Positions 1-8,582 of a DNA stretch of 64,000 nucleotides are shown here, piece after piece (position 1 is the first letter of the stretch; every line of letters starts with the position of its first letter). Below the pieces are notes generated by a model. That model saw only the letters and a program-made list of their open reading frames with translations. It was not told the origin of the DNA and did not search any database. Origin of the DNA: SIRX01 sp965213905 (GTDB taxonomy: Bacteria > Actinomycetota > Rubrobacteria > Rubrobacterales > Rubrobacteraceae). The stretch spans positions 558,001 through 622,000 of the forward strand of contig OZ243922.1 of NCBI GenBank assembly GCA_965213905.1. The letters run 5' to 3'. A program made the position numbers and the translations under genes.

Positions 1-1288
1 GGGCTTCGTGGGCGGCAGCGAGTAGGTGCGGCCCGAGGATGTACGGGTTCTCCATCGTCACGCGGGCGGCCTCCACCCGGCGTCCCAGCACCCGGCTCGC
101 GTTCTCGAAGAGGAACTGGTCCAATGAGTCGCGGCCGGGGATGTAGACGGCCAGAGCCGGGGCATCCCCGCGCCCGGCCCTCCCCCACTGCTGCCAGATC
201 GAGGCGACACTCCCCGGATACCCGCAGCACACCACCGCGTCGAGCGTGCCCACGTCCACCCCGAGCTCCAGGGCGTTCGTCGAAACGACGCCGAGCAGGT
301 CGCCTTTGAACAACCGACTTTCTATGTCGCGCCGCTCCCGGGTGGTGTACCCGGCGCGGTAAGGTGAGATCTTCTTCGCGCCGTCTACCCCGAGCCGGTC
401 GGCGGCGTAGCTGTAGATGAGCTCTGCCGCCTTGCGCGTCCTCGCAAAGGCTATCGTCCGCACCCCCTGCCGCACCAACTCCGCGAACACCAGCGCGCCT
501 TCGGTCAGCAAACTCCGGCGCTCGCCTTTCTCCTTGTCCAGCAACGGCGGGTTGCGGAAGACCACGCGCCGCGGCCCGGATGAAGCCCCGTCCTCGTCCA
601 CGAGCGCGAAGGGCAGGCCGGTCAGGCTCTCGGCCAACTCTTGCGGGTTCGCTATCGTGGCGCTCGTCAGGACGAACTTAGGATCCCCGCCGTGCAACTC
701 CGCGACCCGCCGGAGCCGCCGCAGGACCGCGGCGACGTGGGAGCCGAAGACGCCGCGCAACACGTGGGCCTCGTCCACCGCCACGATCTCCAGGTTCCGC
801 AGGAAGTCTCCCCAGGCGTCGTGGTTCGGCAGGATGCCGACGTTGAGCATGTCCGGGTTGGTCAAGAGGATGTTGGACTTGCGCCGAATGTCCGCCCGCA
901 GCGCCTGCGGCGTGTCGCCGTCGTAGGTGCCCGCGTGAACGCCTCGCAACCCGAAGCCCCCGATCTTGCCGAGTTGGTCTTGGGCCAGAGCTTTTGTCGG
1001 GTAGAGAAAGAGCGCCCGGCTCGCGGCGCTTTCCAGGGCGTTTTCGAAGGCCGGTATCTTGTAGCAGAGCGACTTACCACTCGCCGTCGCGGTCGCCACC
1101 ACAACGTTTTCCCCGGCCCGTACCCGCCCGTAGGCTTCGAGTTGGTGGGAGTAGAGCCGGTCCACACCTTCCCGGGAAAGCGCCGCCGAAAGTTCGGGGT
1201 GGAGGTTCGGAACCTCGACGAGCGTGGCCTCGCGGGGTGCGAGAGAAGCAACCGTCTGGCCCAAAGAGTCTACGGCGCGACGGCTCAT
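1..1288 (-). CDS. DEAD/DEAH-box helicase (MrfA/YprA-like), 3' end outside window
   Basis: This is a superfamily 2 ATP-dependent helicase of which about 429 N-terminal residues are visible; the rest lies beyond the left edge. Visible motifs in order are a Q-motif-like LYSHQ (about 46-50), Walker A ATASGKS (about 67-73), a DEAH box in VDEAHV, motif III LTSAT and motif VI QQWGRAGRG. This order fits the family with a C-terminal DUF1998 zinc region, but that region is not in view, so the family call is an inference. ATG at 1288 is taken as the start. An in-frame GTG at 1327 would overlap the recR stop by 11 bases, and neither candidate has a clear ribosome site. It follows recR directly and probably shares its transcript, which suggests a DNA repair or maintenance role. 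Confidence 0.85.
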   Translation of the reverse strand, partial: MSRRAVDSLGQTVASLAPREATLVEVPNLHPELSAALSREGVDRLYSHQLEAYGRVRAGENVVVATATASGKSLCYKIPAFENALESAASRALFLYPTKALAQDQLGKIGGFGLRGVHAGTYDGDTPQALRADIRRKSNILLTNPDMLNVGILPNHDAWGDFLRNLEIVAVDEAHVLRGVFGSHVAAVLRRLRRVAELHGGDPKFVLTSATIANPQELAESLTGLPFALVDEDGASSGPRRVVFRNPPLLDKEKGERRSLLTEGALVFAELVRQGVRTIAFARTRKAAELIYSYAADRLGVDGAKKISPYRAGYTTRERRDIESRLFKGDLLGVVSTNALELGVDVGTLDAVVCCGYPGSVASIWQQWGRAGRGDAPALAVYIPGRDSLDQFLFENASRVLGRRVEAARVTMENPYILGPHLLAAAHEA

Positions 1289-1316
1289 GCCGGAAAGCGG
1301 CGTGGGGTTTTCGGTC

Positions 1317-1916
1317 TTAGAGCTCACGACGACCGGCGAATGCCCGGCCCAGGGTTACCTCGTCGGCGTATTCGAGGTCGCCGCCCACGGGCAGGCCGCT
1401 GGCGAGCGCCGTGACCCGCACGGGCATCTCTTCGACTTCCTGCGCGATGTAGAGCGCCGTCGCCTCGCCGGTGGTGTTGGGGTTGGTGGCGACGACGATC
1501 TCTTTGGTTCCCTCGCTCTTGACCCGCTCGACGAGCTCGGCGATTCGCAGGTCGTCCGCCTCGACGCCGTCCAGGGGCGAGAGGGCGCCGCCCAGGACAT
1601 GGTAGAGGCCCCGGTACTCGGCGGTGCGTTCGATGGGACCGATATCGTAGGGGTCTTCGACGGCGCAGATCACGGACTCGTCCCGCCGGGCGTCCCGGCA
1701 GATTTCGCATTCCTCGGCCTCCGTGAGGTTGAAGCACCGTTTGCACGGCTTGATCCGCTCCTTGACCTCTTTTAGGGCTTCGGCCAGCCCGTAGGCGTCG
1801 TCGGGACGGGAGCGCACGACGTGGAAAGCGATGCGCTGGGCGCTCTTTGGTCCGATGGAGGGGAGTTTGGAGAGTTCGGTTATGAGCCGTTCTACCGGCC
1901 GCGCGTAGGTCGCCAA
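1317..1916 (-). CDS. recR: Recombination mediator RecR
   Basis: RecR acts with RecF/RecO to load RecA on SSB-coated gaps. The 199-residue length is normal for the family. It shows the helix-hairpin-helix region near the N-terminus (LPSIGPKSAQR, about 17-27), a C4 zinc finger (CKRC then CEIC, about 57-72) and a Toprim domain containing the ATNPNTTGEAT segment. The start is TTG at 1916 with GGGAGA a few bases upstream. It sits just downstream of ybaB and dnaX, the classic dnaX-ybaB-recR order, and the helicase gene follows. Confidence 0.97.
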   Translation of the reverse strand: MATYARPVERLITELSKLPSIGPKSAQRIAFHVVRSRPDDAYGLAEALKEVKERIKPCKRCFNLTEAEECEICRDARRDESVICAVEDPYDIGPIERTAEYRGLYHVLGGALSPLDGVEADDLRIAELVERVKSEGTKEIVVATNPNTTGEATALYIAQEVEEMPVRVTALASGLPVGGDLEYADEVTLGRAFAGRREL

Positions 1917-1927
1917 TTATCTCCCGG

Positions 1928-2257
1928 CTACATTCCGGGCAGGTTGAGACCCATGTCGCCCAAGCCCCCGGTGATGCCGCCAAGCTTTTTGGAGGCCATC
2001 TCTTGCGAACTGTTCATGGCCTCGTTGACCGCCGCGAGCACCATGTCCTGCAGCATCTCCACGTCGTCTGGGTCTACAGCCTCGGGGTCTATCTCGATGG
2101 AGGTAAGCTCCTGGGAGCCGGTTACGGTAGCCTTTACGACCCCGCCGCCCGCGCTCGCGGTAACGGTCTCGTTCGCCAACTCTTCCTGGGCCTCTTGCAT
2201 CTGCTGCTGCATCTGCTGAACCTGGGCCATCATCTTGTTCATGTTCTGCCGCGCCAC
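1928..2257 (-). CDS. ybaB: YbaB/EbfC family nucleoid-associated protein
   Basis: This is a small DNA-binding protein of the YbaB/EbfC family, 109 residues, typical in length. The N-terminus is rich in Met and Gln and probably forms a coiled coil (about 5-30). It is followed by the family's beta region containing GGGVVKATVTG and a C-terminal helix. The GTG start at 2257 begins directly after the dnaX TGA (2258-2260). A GGAGGT ribosome site lies inside the last dnaX codons, so translation is probably coupled to dnaX. The family is known to associate with RecR/RecF functions. Confidence 0.95.
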   Translation of the reverse strand: MARQNMNKMMAQVQQMQQQMQEAQEELANETVTASAGGGVVKATVTGSQELTSIEIDPEAVDPDDVEMLQDMVLAAVNEAMNSSQEMASKKLGGITGGLGDMGLNLPGM

Positions 2258-4192
2258 TCAACTACCTCCGTTGTTGTTGGACGTTCCAAACCACTCTCGC
2301 GCAAGCGCGAACGCCTCTTGTTCGCTGCCGATTGTATCATCGCCGCTATCATCCCCCGCAACCCTACTATCCTCCGAAACCTCGACGGGTTCGGGGAGTT
2401 CGGGGGCTTCCGGCGCCGCTTTCGCGGCGGGCCCGCCATCCTCCCGGGACTCCACCCGGGACTCCGCTTGAAAAGAAGATGCTTGCGCGCCGGAGGTCTG
2501 GGGACGGGGGGATTCTTCATCCAACCCTTCCGGTACTGAGTTTCCTCCCAAAGCGCCGGGGCCCGCGGCCCCTGGAGCTTCTTGCCCGTTTGCGGGCTCG
2601 CCGACCCGGCTTTCCAGGCGCGGCCTTATGCCGAAATTTCGTTCCAGGGCCTCTTGCAGCGCCTCTGTGTGCCGGTTGTCGCTGGCGAGCTTTGCGTAGA
2701 TTGCCAGGTCTTTCGGAAAAGCCAACACCAGGAGGCCGTCGCCGGAGCTCTCGACCCGCGCCTCCTCGAACACCGCCGCCGCCGGAGCCTGACGCCGGTC
2801 TTTCATGTCCTGGATCAGGGCGGGCCACCGCGCGGCCAGGGTCTCGGCATTTGTGGACCCTTCGGCAGACCCTTTGGTAGACCCCTCGGTAGACTCCTCC
2901 GGTTCGGGCTCGTCCCGAGCCGGCTCAGGACTTTCCGGTTCTTCGTAAGCCGTTGATTCGACCGTTCCCCCGGAAAGAGAAAAAGAGCTGGCAGCCACCG
3001 TTTCGTCCCGCCCCGGAGCGGCAGGCGCGGAAGTGGGCGCGGCGCCGTTCTCTACGGCGGTCTCCAGAGCCTCCAGGCGGGCCAGAAGGGCGTCTACCGA
3101 CGGCTCGGTGTAGTCGCGGGCGAGCTTGAGGAAGGTAAGCTCTAGCTCCAGCTTCGGGTCCCCGCCGCGTTTTATGCGGCCCGTGGCGTCGCCCAGCGTT
3201 TCGACGAGGCGCACGACCTCGGCGGTCGGGATGCTTGCCGCCTGCTCCTCTAGCGGGGCGCGCTCGTCGGCGCCGACTTCGGCGAGGGCTACGTCCGGAG
3301 CGTGCGGCAGGAGCATTACGCGCCGCAGGTGGCCGAGAAGCTCGCCGACGAACTGTCCCAGGTCCCGGCCCTCATTCGAGAGGCGGTCCACTATCTTCAG
3401 GACGTCGGCGGCCCGGCGTTCGTGGAGGGCGGCGGCCGTATCCAGCAACACGTCCGAGCCGACGCTGCCGAGAAGTTCGCGGACCATTTCCGCCGTAACC
3501 GGTCCTTCGGCGAAAGACGAGAGTTGATCCAGCAGTCCTTCCGCATCCCGGAAGGAGCCTTTGCCCTCGCGGGCGACGATGGTCAGGGCCCCGGGCTCGG
3601 CCTCGATCCCCTCGGCTTCGGCTATCTCCGCCAGTTTCTCCGAGAGCGTGCCGACGCCGGGACGGCGGAAGTCGAAGCTCTGGCAGCGGCTGATAATGGT
3701 CGGCAAAACCTTATGTTTCTCGGTGGTGGCGAGAACGAAGACGACGTGTTCCGGCGGCTCTTCGAGCATCTTCAGCAGGGCGTTGAAGGCCTCAGTGGTC
3801 AGCATGTGGACCTCGTCTATGATGTAGACCTTCATCCGGCCGGCGGCGGGCGCGAGGTTCACGCGGTCGCGCAGCTCCCGGATCTCGTCTATCCCCCGGT
3901 TTGAGGCCGCGTCCATCTCCAGTACGTCCATCGAGGAATTGTTGATGATCGCGCGGCAACTCTCACACGTCCCGTCCGGCTCCGGCGTCGGCCCCTGGGC
4001 ACAGTTCAGCCCCATCGCGAGCACTTTGGCGGTGCTCGTCTTGCCCGTACCGCGAGGCCCAGAGAAGAGGTAGGCGTGGGCGACGCGGTTTGTTTCTATG
4101 GCCCGGCGCAGGGTACGCACGACCGGTTCCTGGCCGGAGATCTCGGAAAAGGCGCGGGGACGCCACTTACGATATAGGGTAGCGTGTCTCAC
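2258..4192 (-). CDS. dnaX: DNA polymerase III gamma/tau subunit
   Basis: This is the clamp-loader AAA+ ATPase of the replicative polymerase, 644 residues from GTG at 4192. The protein opens with the conserved RHATLYRKWRP. Visible motifs are Walker A GPRGTGKTST (about 45-54), a zinc module with two Cys followed by CESC, a Walker B DEVH box and the SRC sensor motif. After about residue 360 comes a long Pro/Glu/Ser-rich linker and a tau-type C-terminal domain. The reading frame is open upstream to 4300, but that extension is not conserved-looking and is not counted. The SRP RNA lies upstream on the same strand and ybaB follows without a gap. Confidence 0.95.
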   Translation of the reverse strand: MRHATLYRKWRPRAFSEISGQEPVVRTLRRAIETNRVAHAYLFSGPRGTGKTSTAKVLAMGLNCAQGPTPEPDGTCESCRAIINNSSMDVLEMDAASNRGIDEIRELRDRVNLAPAAGRMKVYIIDEVHMLTTEAFNALLKMLEEPPEHVVFVLATTEKHKVLPTIISRCQSFDFRRPGVGTLSEKLAEIAEAEGIEAEPGALTIVAREGKGSFRDAEGLLDQLSSFAEGPVTAEMVRELLGSVGSDVLLDTAAALHERRAADVLKIVDRLSNEGRDLGQFVGELLGHLRRVMLLPHAPDVALAEVGADERAPLEEQAASIPTAEVVRLVETLGDATGRIKRGGDPKLELELTFLKLARDYTEPSVDALLARLEALETAVENGAAPTSAPAAPGRDETVAASSFSLSGGTVESTAYEEPESPEPARDEPEPEESTEGSTKGSAEGSTNAETLAARWPALIQDMKDRRQAPAAAVFEEARVESSGDGLLVLAFPKDLAIYAKLASDNRHTEALQEALERNFGIRPRLESRVGEPANGQEAPGAAGPGALGGNSVPEGLDEESPRPQTSGAQASSFQAESRVESREDGGPAAKAAPEAPELPEPVEVSEDSRVAGDDSGDDTIGSEQEAFALAREWFGTSNNNGGS

Positions 4193-4349
4193 ACGGTCAG
4201 TATAACGGACACCCCGGCGAGAGCCACCGGCGTTGTAGGCTTTAGGAAAGATCGGAACATACATCGGTGGTAGTCGCCGGCGCGCAATGAGTACCACCAC
4301 GAAAAGAGAAGCTGACAGCTAATGTCTAATACCTAAAACAACTAAAATG

Positions 4350-4617
4350 CCGCGCACCCCGCCTTCGACGGGCACGAACCCGGCGAACTTCCGGCCGCCG
4401 GCTCCGGTTCGGCTGTCCCGTAACACATGAGGTAACCCACTTAGTGCTGCTACCTCCCGGTCCTGACACGGTTCACGGGGCCTCATTGCCCGGGACCAAA
4501 CCATCAACGCCGGCCGCGCCGGTTTCAACCGAACCCGGTACGCCTCGGGCGGGGGGTTAGGCCCTGCTAGGCGATCGCAGGTACAGGGCATCGCCATCTC
4601 CCCGCTTAGCGCGGCGG
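4350..4617 (-). ncRNA. ffs: Signal recognition particle RNA, large bacterial type
   Basis: The minus strand carries the helix-8 signature of SRP RNA, GTCAGGACCGGGAGGTAGCA (about 4445-4464), which binds Ffh. The upstream half contains a segment typical of large, Alu-domain-bearing bacterial SRP RNAs (GGGGAG..., then GCCCTGTACC, about 4582-4602). The 5' sequence CCGCGC (about 4609-4614) can pair with GCGCGG (4350-4355), which closes a molecule of about 265 nt. The ends are therefore estimates. A TCTGGTAAACT element lies just upstream at 4622-4632. The gene lies next to dnaX, as in Bacillus. Confidence 0.93.
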
Positions 4618-4621
4618 TTTT

Positions 4622-4632
4622 AGTTTACCAGA
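4622..4632 (-). promoter_or_regulatory. Promoter-like TCTGGTAAACT element of the SRP RNA
   Basis: Read on the minus strand this is TCTGGTAAACT, an extended -10-like sequence (TGG followed by TAAACT) a few bases before the predicted RNA 5' end. The same element occurs before both tRNA-Ser genes in this window. Confidence 0.55.
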
Positions 4633-4639
4633 GAGACGG

Positions 4640-4924
4640 CTATCCGCCGAGAGTTCCGAACAGGAAGAACACGCCCACGCCGATAAAGAAGAGCCCCACC
4701 ATCAGAAAGGCGCCGGGGGCGGGTCCTCCCCAGGCGGACCAGATGCCGGCGTGGTCATACCGAAAGTGTATGAGATGGGCCCCCAGAACCGCGAAGATCG
4801 GGCCGAGCCAGATACTAAACGGGCCCGCGAGCGAGGGCACAACGGCGACCATTATCACGCCCCCGATAAAGATCAGCAACAGAAAGAAGTAGCTGCCGAG
4901 TACGAGCCATTGTCGTTGGGTCAA
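4640..4924 (-). CDS. Small three-helix membrane protein, unknown function
   Basis: The protein has 94 residues, with three strongly hydrophobic stretches (about 7-30, 36-51 and 70-90) separated by short loops, which makes it a small integral membrane protein. I do not recognise the family. It sits between tRNA-Ser(GGA) and the SRP RNA on the same strand. ATG at 4924 is the first start and is kept. The neighbouring RNA genes say nothing about function. Confidence 0.6.
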   Translation of the reverse strand: MTQRQWLVLGSYFFLLLIFIGGVIMVAVVPSLAGPFSIWLGPIFAVLGAHLIHFRYDHAGIWSAWGGPAPGAFLMVGLFFIGVGVFFLFGTLGG

Positions 4925-4972
4925 GAGTATCTCCGGTATAAAACTATGAAAGCCGCGGCACGAAGCAAAAAG

Positions 4973-5063
4973 CGGAGAGGGTGGGATTCGAACCCACGAG
5001 ACGGCTATAAACCGCCTACGCGATTTCCAGTCGCGCTCCTTCGGCCAACTCGGACACCTCTCC
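4973..5063 (-). tRNA. tRNA-Ser (anticodon GGA)
   Basis: The 91-nt cloverleaf has acceptor arm GGAGAGG/CCTCTCC, discriminator G, a long class II variable arm, an anticodon loop CTGGAAA on a CGCGA/TCGCG stem, and T-loop TTCGAAT. The long variable arm and GGA anticodon identify serine. CCA is not encoded. Confidence 0.97.
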
Positions 5064-5071
5064 AGGTGGGA

Positions 5072-5082
5072 AGTTTACCAGA
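5072..5082 (-). promoter_or_regulatory. Promoter-like TCTGGTAAACT element of tRNA-Ser(GGA)
   Basis: On the minus strand TCTGGTAAACT lies 8 nt before the mature tRNA 5' end. It matches the elements before the SRP RNA and tRNA-Ser(GCT). Confidence 0.55.
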
Positions 5083-5102
5083 CGTAATACGAATTTCGAT
5101 GG

Positions 5103-5651
5103 CTACTTGGCCCTATCCGTCCGCCCGATGTTCGTGTTTAGCACCAGGACCCCAAGGACCAACCACCCGATCCCGAAGAGCACCGAGATCGCCAGCCGCG
5201 GCAGCGGAAACGGGCCGACGATGATGTTCAAGGGCGTCAACATCCCGAGGGCCAGGGGGAGAAAGTTTCCTACCGGGAGCGGCTCGGTCCTGAGCGTGGC
5301 GAACCCGAGGATTATCAGGCCGAGCGTCAGGATAATGAAGCCGAACGAGACGATGCGAACGGCCCCCTCTACTCCTAGCGTGAGGTCGGCGAACAACCCG
5401 CCGGCGAGGAGCGCGAGCCCGGCGAAACTCTGGGTAAAGCCCGCGCCGCCGTGCCCGTGCATGCTCCCGGAGTACCGGGCGTACAGGCCGGCCAAACCGA
5501 CCCCGAACAGCACCGGCAAGAGGAACATAAAAGGGTCCGCGACGCCGGCATCTTCCGCGTTAGTGCCGTCTAGCAACACCTTCAAGCTCCACAGGGCGCC
5601 ACCGACCACGGCGGACACACCGCCGACCTTAGCGAGGTCTAGCGGACGCAA
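5103..5651 (-). CDS. Multi-pass membrane protein, unknown function
   Basis: The protein has 182 residues and about six hydrophobic segments spread along its length, including a Gly/Leu/Ile-rich central pair and a C-terminal hairpin. No catalytic motif is visible and I do not recognise the family. The start at 5651 (MRPLDLAKVGG) places the first helix about 8 residues in. It lies upstream of tRNA-Ser on the same strand and is separated by about 80 bases from the next membrane gene. Confidence 0.65.
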   Translation of the reverse strand: MRPLDLAKVGGVSAVVGGALWSLKVLLDGTNAEDAGVADPFMFLLPVLFGVGLAGLYARYSGSMHGHGGAGFTQSFAGLALLAGGLFADLTLGVEGAVRIVSFGFIILTLGLIILGFATLRTEPLPVGNFLPLALGMLTPLNIIVGPFPLPRLAISVLFGIGWLVLGVLVLNTNIGRTDRAK

Positions 5652-5727
5652 AAAAGCTGTCTTTTTAGGGATTCCATCACCTCGTAGACTACGCTAGAGT
5701 GGTGGCCGATGCCAGCCGTAGACGGGA

Positions 5728-6288
5728 CTACACGCCGCGCTTTTTTCGTCCCTGAATTCGGCGGATGAGCAACGCCGCCATCGTCAGCAAGATCAGGGCG
5801 TGGCTGGTGAAAAAGAACTCGCGGCCGTAGTAGCCGGGGTTGTAGTAAGAGACCGGGCTGGACCACTGCCAGTCGGTGATCGGCCAGAAAAGAGGCCGGG
5901 TGTCGCCCGCGTGGGTCAGAAAGTCGGCGAGCGCGTGGCCGAGCCAGCCGATCAGGAACCACAGCAGTATCCGCCGCCGGTCTACTCCTCCCAGCCTCGC
6001 TATGCAGTAGGCGGCCAGCAGGACGGCCGGCGGCACCGCCGAGTGCAGCGCGGAGCCCGTGCCCCCGAAAGGCCCGGTAAAGTAGATCGCATCCAGGACC
6101 TCCTGCGAGTTCATCGAGGACCAGCCTTCGGTAATGTAAGCCGTGCCGACGTAGTAAGCCGTCCCGGCGAAAGCCGGTAGATCCGGAAAAGCCGCCCCGA
6201 CCGCCCCCGCTACTCCGGCGGCCCGTCCGGCTTTGACGCCGTGCTTGGCGAGCGCCCAGGTAAAGAACGAGTGGGAGTAGGTCTCCAA
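5728..6288 (-). CDS. YdjM-like membrane-bound metal-dependent hydrolase
   Basis: The protein has 186 residues and several hydrophobic segments. It carries a motif typical of the YdjM (PF04307-type) family, GWLGHALADFLTH followed by a Trp/Pro-rich loop, plus an N-terminal HSFFTWALAKH. Family members are inner-membrane proteins annotated as metal-dependent hydrolases, and the substrate is unknown. The conserved His and Asp of HALADFLTH are the probable metal ligands. Its ATG at 6288 lies 3 bases after the stop of the dienelactone hydrolase gene, so the two are probably co-transcribed. Confidence 0.7.
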   Translation of the reverse strand: METYSHSFFTWALAKHGVKAGRAAGVAGAVGAAFPDLPAFAGTAYYVGTAYITEGWSSMNSQEVLDAIYFTGPFGGTGSALHSAVPPAVLLAAYCIARLGGVDRRRILLWFLIGWLGHALADFLTHAGDTRPLFWPITDWQWSSPVSYYNPGYYGREFFFTSHALILLTMAALLIRRIQGRKKRGV

Positions 6289-6291
6289 AGA

Positions 6292-7041
6292 CTATTTCAC
6301 GCCTTCTTTTCGCACGCTTTGAGCATTCGCAGTGCTTTGCGCGGCGCGGCCGGCGACGTGCTTCCGGAAGAACTTCAGCGTGCGGCGCCAGGAGTCTTCC
6401 GAGGCCTCCGGGGCGTAGGCTTTTTCGCGATGCTCGTTAAAGAACGAGTGGCGGGTCCCCGGGTACACTTTTATGTCGTTTGGCAGGCCGTGGCGGCGGA
6501 GCTCTTTTTCGAGCAGCGCGCCCTGGGCCCGGGTAAAGTCTTTTTCGGGGTAAGAGCCCACGACCGGGCAGGCGTTCCCGACGGCTTCTAAGGGCCGGGG
6601 GTTCACCCCGTAGTAGGAGGCGGCGGCCTTGAGCCGGTCGTCTACGCAAGACCAGGCGACAGCCAGGCTCCCGCCCAGGCTGAAACCTATCGTCCCGAGC
6701 CGATCTTCGTCCACGACCTCCAGGCCGGCGAGGTAGGTAAGGGCGGACTTGAGGTCTCTTATCCCGCCGTGATCCAGGGAATTGGAGATCATGTCGCCCA
6801 CGAACCGGGCGGCCCGAACGGCGCGGCTTCTCCCCGCGAAAAGGTCTACGGCGAGCGCGGCGTACCCTTCTTTGGCGAGCCGGTCCGCCACGCCCCGGAT
6901 GTTCTCGTTGAGCCCGAAGATTTCGTGTACCACCACCACGCCGGGGTAACTCTCGCCCGTCGCCCGCTCCGGCAACGCGAGGTAGCCTTCGAGTTGCTCT
7001 ATCCTCGGGAAATAAACCGACTGTGACTTCGAGGTCATCAC
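6292..7041 (-). CDS. Dienelactone hydrolase family protein
   Basis: This is an alpha/beta-hydrolase of the dienelactone hydrolase family, 249 residues. It has VVVHEIFGLNENIRGVADRLA near residues 36-56, the strand-helix region with GFSLGG in place of the classical GFCxGG, and a C-terminal His in the GTRHSF motif. The usual nucleophilic Cys is therefore replaced by Ser in GFSLGG, as is common in the wider family. The substrate cannot be told from sequence. It precedes the YdjM-like gene by 3 bases and follows the Ddn-like gene. Confidence 0.88.
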   Translation of the reverse strand: MMTSKSQSVYFPRIEQLEGYLALPERATGESYPGVVVVHEIFGLNENIRGVADRLAKEGYAALAVDLFAGRSRAVRAARFVGDMISNSLDHGGIRDLKSALTYLAGLEVVDEDRLGTIGFSLGGSLAVAWSCVDDRLKAAASYYGVNPRPLEAVGNACPVVGSYPEKDFTRAQGALLEKELRRHGLPNDIKVYPGTRHSFFNEHREKAYAPEASEDSWRRTLKFFRKHVAGRAAQSTANAQSVRKEGVK

Positions 7042-7063
7042 AGCATTCTATCCCAGGGACCCG

Positions 7064-7540
7064 CTACCCAACGGGTCGGAGCCTTACCACCGGGATCCCG
7101 CGGCTCGTGCGCCGCTGGTAGTCCGCGTACCCCGGATACATTGCCACGAGCTTTCTCCACAACTTCTCTTTATCCTCGCCCCCGGTTTCTTCGGCCCGGA
7201 CTTCGAGTTTTCGGGTCCCGACCTGCACGACGGTTTCGGGGTTGGCCCGGAGGTTCAGCCACCAGGCGGGGTGTTTGGCGGAGCCGCCTTTGGAGGCCAC
7301 GATCACCACGTTTCGTCCGTCCGGCAGGTAGAGCAGCGGCGTCGTGCGCCGTCGGCCGCTTTTGCGCCCGACGGTCTCCAACAGTAGCACGGGGCTACCC
7401 TGGATCCGGCCGCCCAGCTTGCCGCCGGTGGCCCGGTACAGGCCGGTGTGCACCGCCGTAACCCACTGGAAAACCTTGTCTGCCAGCGGCGAGAACTGCC
7501 TGCCGGTATCTTTAGTGTTTCCATCCGCAGCCATCTCCAT
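7064..7540 (-). CDS. Deazaflavin (F420)-dependent nitroreductase family protein, Ddn-like
   Basis: The 158-residue protein matches the Ddn/FDOR-B split-barrel family. It shows the LLLETVGRKSGRRRTTPLLY segment, then the conserved region around SKGGSAKHPAWWLNL. These enzymes bind F420 (some bind other cofactors) and reduce quinones, nitro compounds or other substrates, so the cofactor call is by family. The first ATG at 7540 is used; a second ATG two codons on is equally possible. The family is typical of Actinomycetota and supports the taxonomic guess. Confidence 0.85.
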   Translation of the reverse strand: MEMAADGNTKDTGRQFSPLADKVFQWVTAVHTGLYRATGGKLGGRIQGSPVLLLETVGRKSGRRRTTPLLYLPDGRNVVIVASKGGSAKHPAWWLNLRANPETVVQVGTRKLEVRAEETGGEDKEKLWRKLVAMYPGYADYQRRTSRGIPVVRLRPVG

Positions 7541-7580
7541 CCTTTCCGCAACCGCGACTATCTTTTGTGACTACCTTCTA

Positions 7581-8582
7581 CTATCTCCTGCCCGAAGACC
7601 AGGAGAGGCGTGGCGTTCCCGGAGGGGCCACGCGTACGGCGGTCTTGATCTGGTTCATCGCAAAGATCGCCGCGACGACCAGCACCACGCCGAGACCTTG
7701 CAGGGGTGACAGTGGCTCTCCCAATACCAGCCAGTTCAGTAGCACCCCCGTGGCCGGATAGGCGAGTTCGGCGAGGGTCGCGTAGCTCGCCCGCGTAGAG
7801 CGCAGCCCCCGGTAGTAGAGCAGCAAACCCAAAAGACCGGGAAAAAGCGCCAGCAAGAGCAGGTTGATCGCCACCGCCGGCTGCCCCAGTCCGGAGACGA
7901 GGCTACCGATAGGGTCCGGCACCATGAACAGGGTGATGACCACTAAAAGCGGCAACGCCGTGAGAAAGCGGGCGCCGGTAAGGGTAGGAAACGAGAGGCG
8001 TTCGCTTAAATAGCGCCCCATCACGGTAGAGGTGCCCCAGATAAAGGCGGCCCCGACGGCGACCAGGGCGAAGCCGAGCCTCGCCTGGCCGAGTTGGTTA
8101 AACGGCGTGAGAAGCTCCCAGCCTTTGGAGCCGAAGGTGAGCAGGTAAGCCCCGATACCGGCCACGGCCAGGATCGGCAGGTAGCGGATCGTCAATCGCT
8201 CGCGCAATATGATCGCCGCGGCCACTATGGCGAAGAGCGGCTGCGTTTTCTGCAACAACAGCACCGTGTTTATGGCCCCCTCCCCGGCCTGGAAAGCCCT
8301 GAAGAGCCCGACCGTAAATAAGACCGTGGCGACCGCCGAACCGCCCCACCCGACAAAGAGCAGCGCCATCCACCGGCCGGGGTTTAGCCGCCGAAACTCC
8401 CGCCACCCCTTTGCGACGGCGGGTACGGCGTACGCCATCAATATGAGATGCTCGCCCAGCACGAGCAGCACCGGTGCGAACGCGGCGTTCAGCGACGCCC
8501 GCAGCACCGTGTCGGTTCCCCAGGTCGCCGCGCCCAGGGCCACGAGCAAAACACCACCGGTCGCCAACTTACGATTTACCAA
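7581..8582 (-). CDS. EamA/DMT family transporter
   Basis: This is a ten-helix drug/metabolite transporter of 333 residues with two EamA repeats. The first begins at about residue 8 with the characteristic ATWGTDTV. The second begins near residue 167 with AAFIWGTSTVMGRYL. Conserved Pro/Trp positions and the closing LGEPLSPLQGLGVVLV match the family. The substrate is unknown, with amino acids or metabolites typical. The start is TTG at 8582, preceded by AAGGAA. It is divergent from the kinase gene at 8857, and the 274 bases between hold no feature I can identify beyond presumed promoters. Confidence 0.88.
   Translation of the reverse strand: MVNRKLATGGVLLVALGAATWGTDTVLRASLNAAFAPVLLVLGEHLILMAYAVPAVAKGWREFRRLNPGRWMALLFVGWGGSAVATVLFTVGLFRAFQAGEGAINTVLLLQKTQPLFAIVAAAIILRERLTIRYLPILAVAGIGAYLLTFGSKGWELLTPFNQLGQARLGFALVAVGAAFIWGTSTVMGRYLSERLSFPTLTGARFLTALPLLVVITLFMVPDPIGSLVSGLGQPAVAINLLLLALFPGLLGLLLYYRGLRSTRASYATLAELAYPATGVLLNWLVLGEPLSPLQGLGVVLVVAAIFAMNQIKTAVRVAPPGTPRLSWSSGRR

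Noticed and set aside
4193..4300. N-terminal extension of dnaX
   Set aside because: The family sequence begins at RHATLYRKWRP after the GTG at 4192; upstream residues are not conserved-looking.
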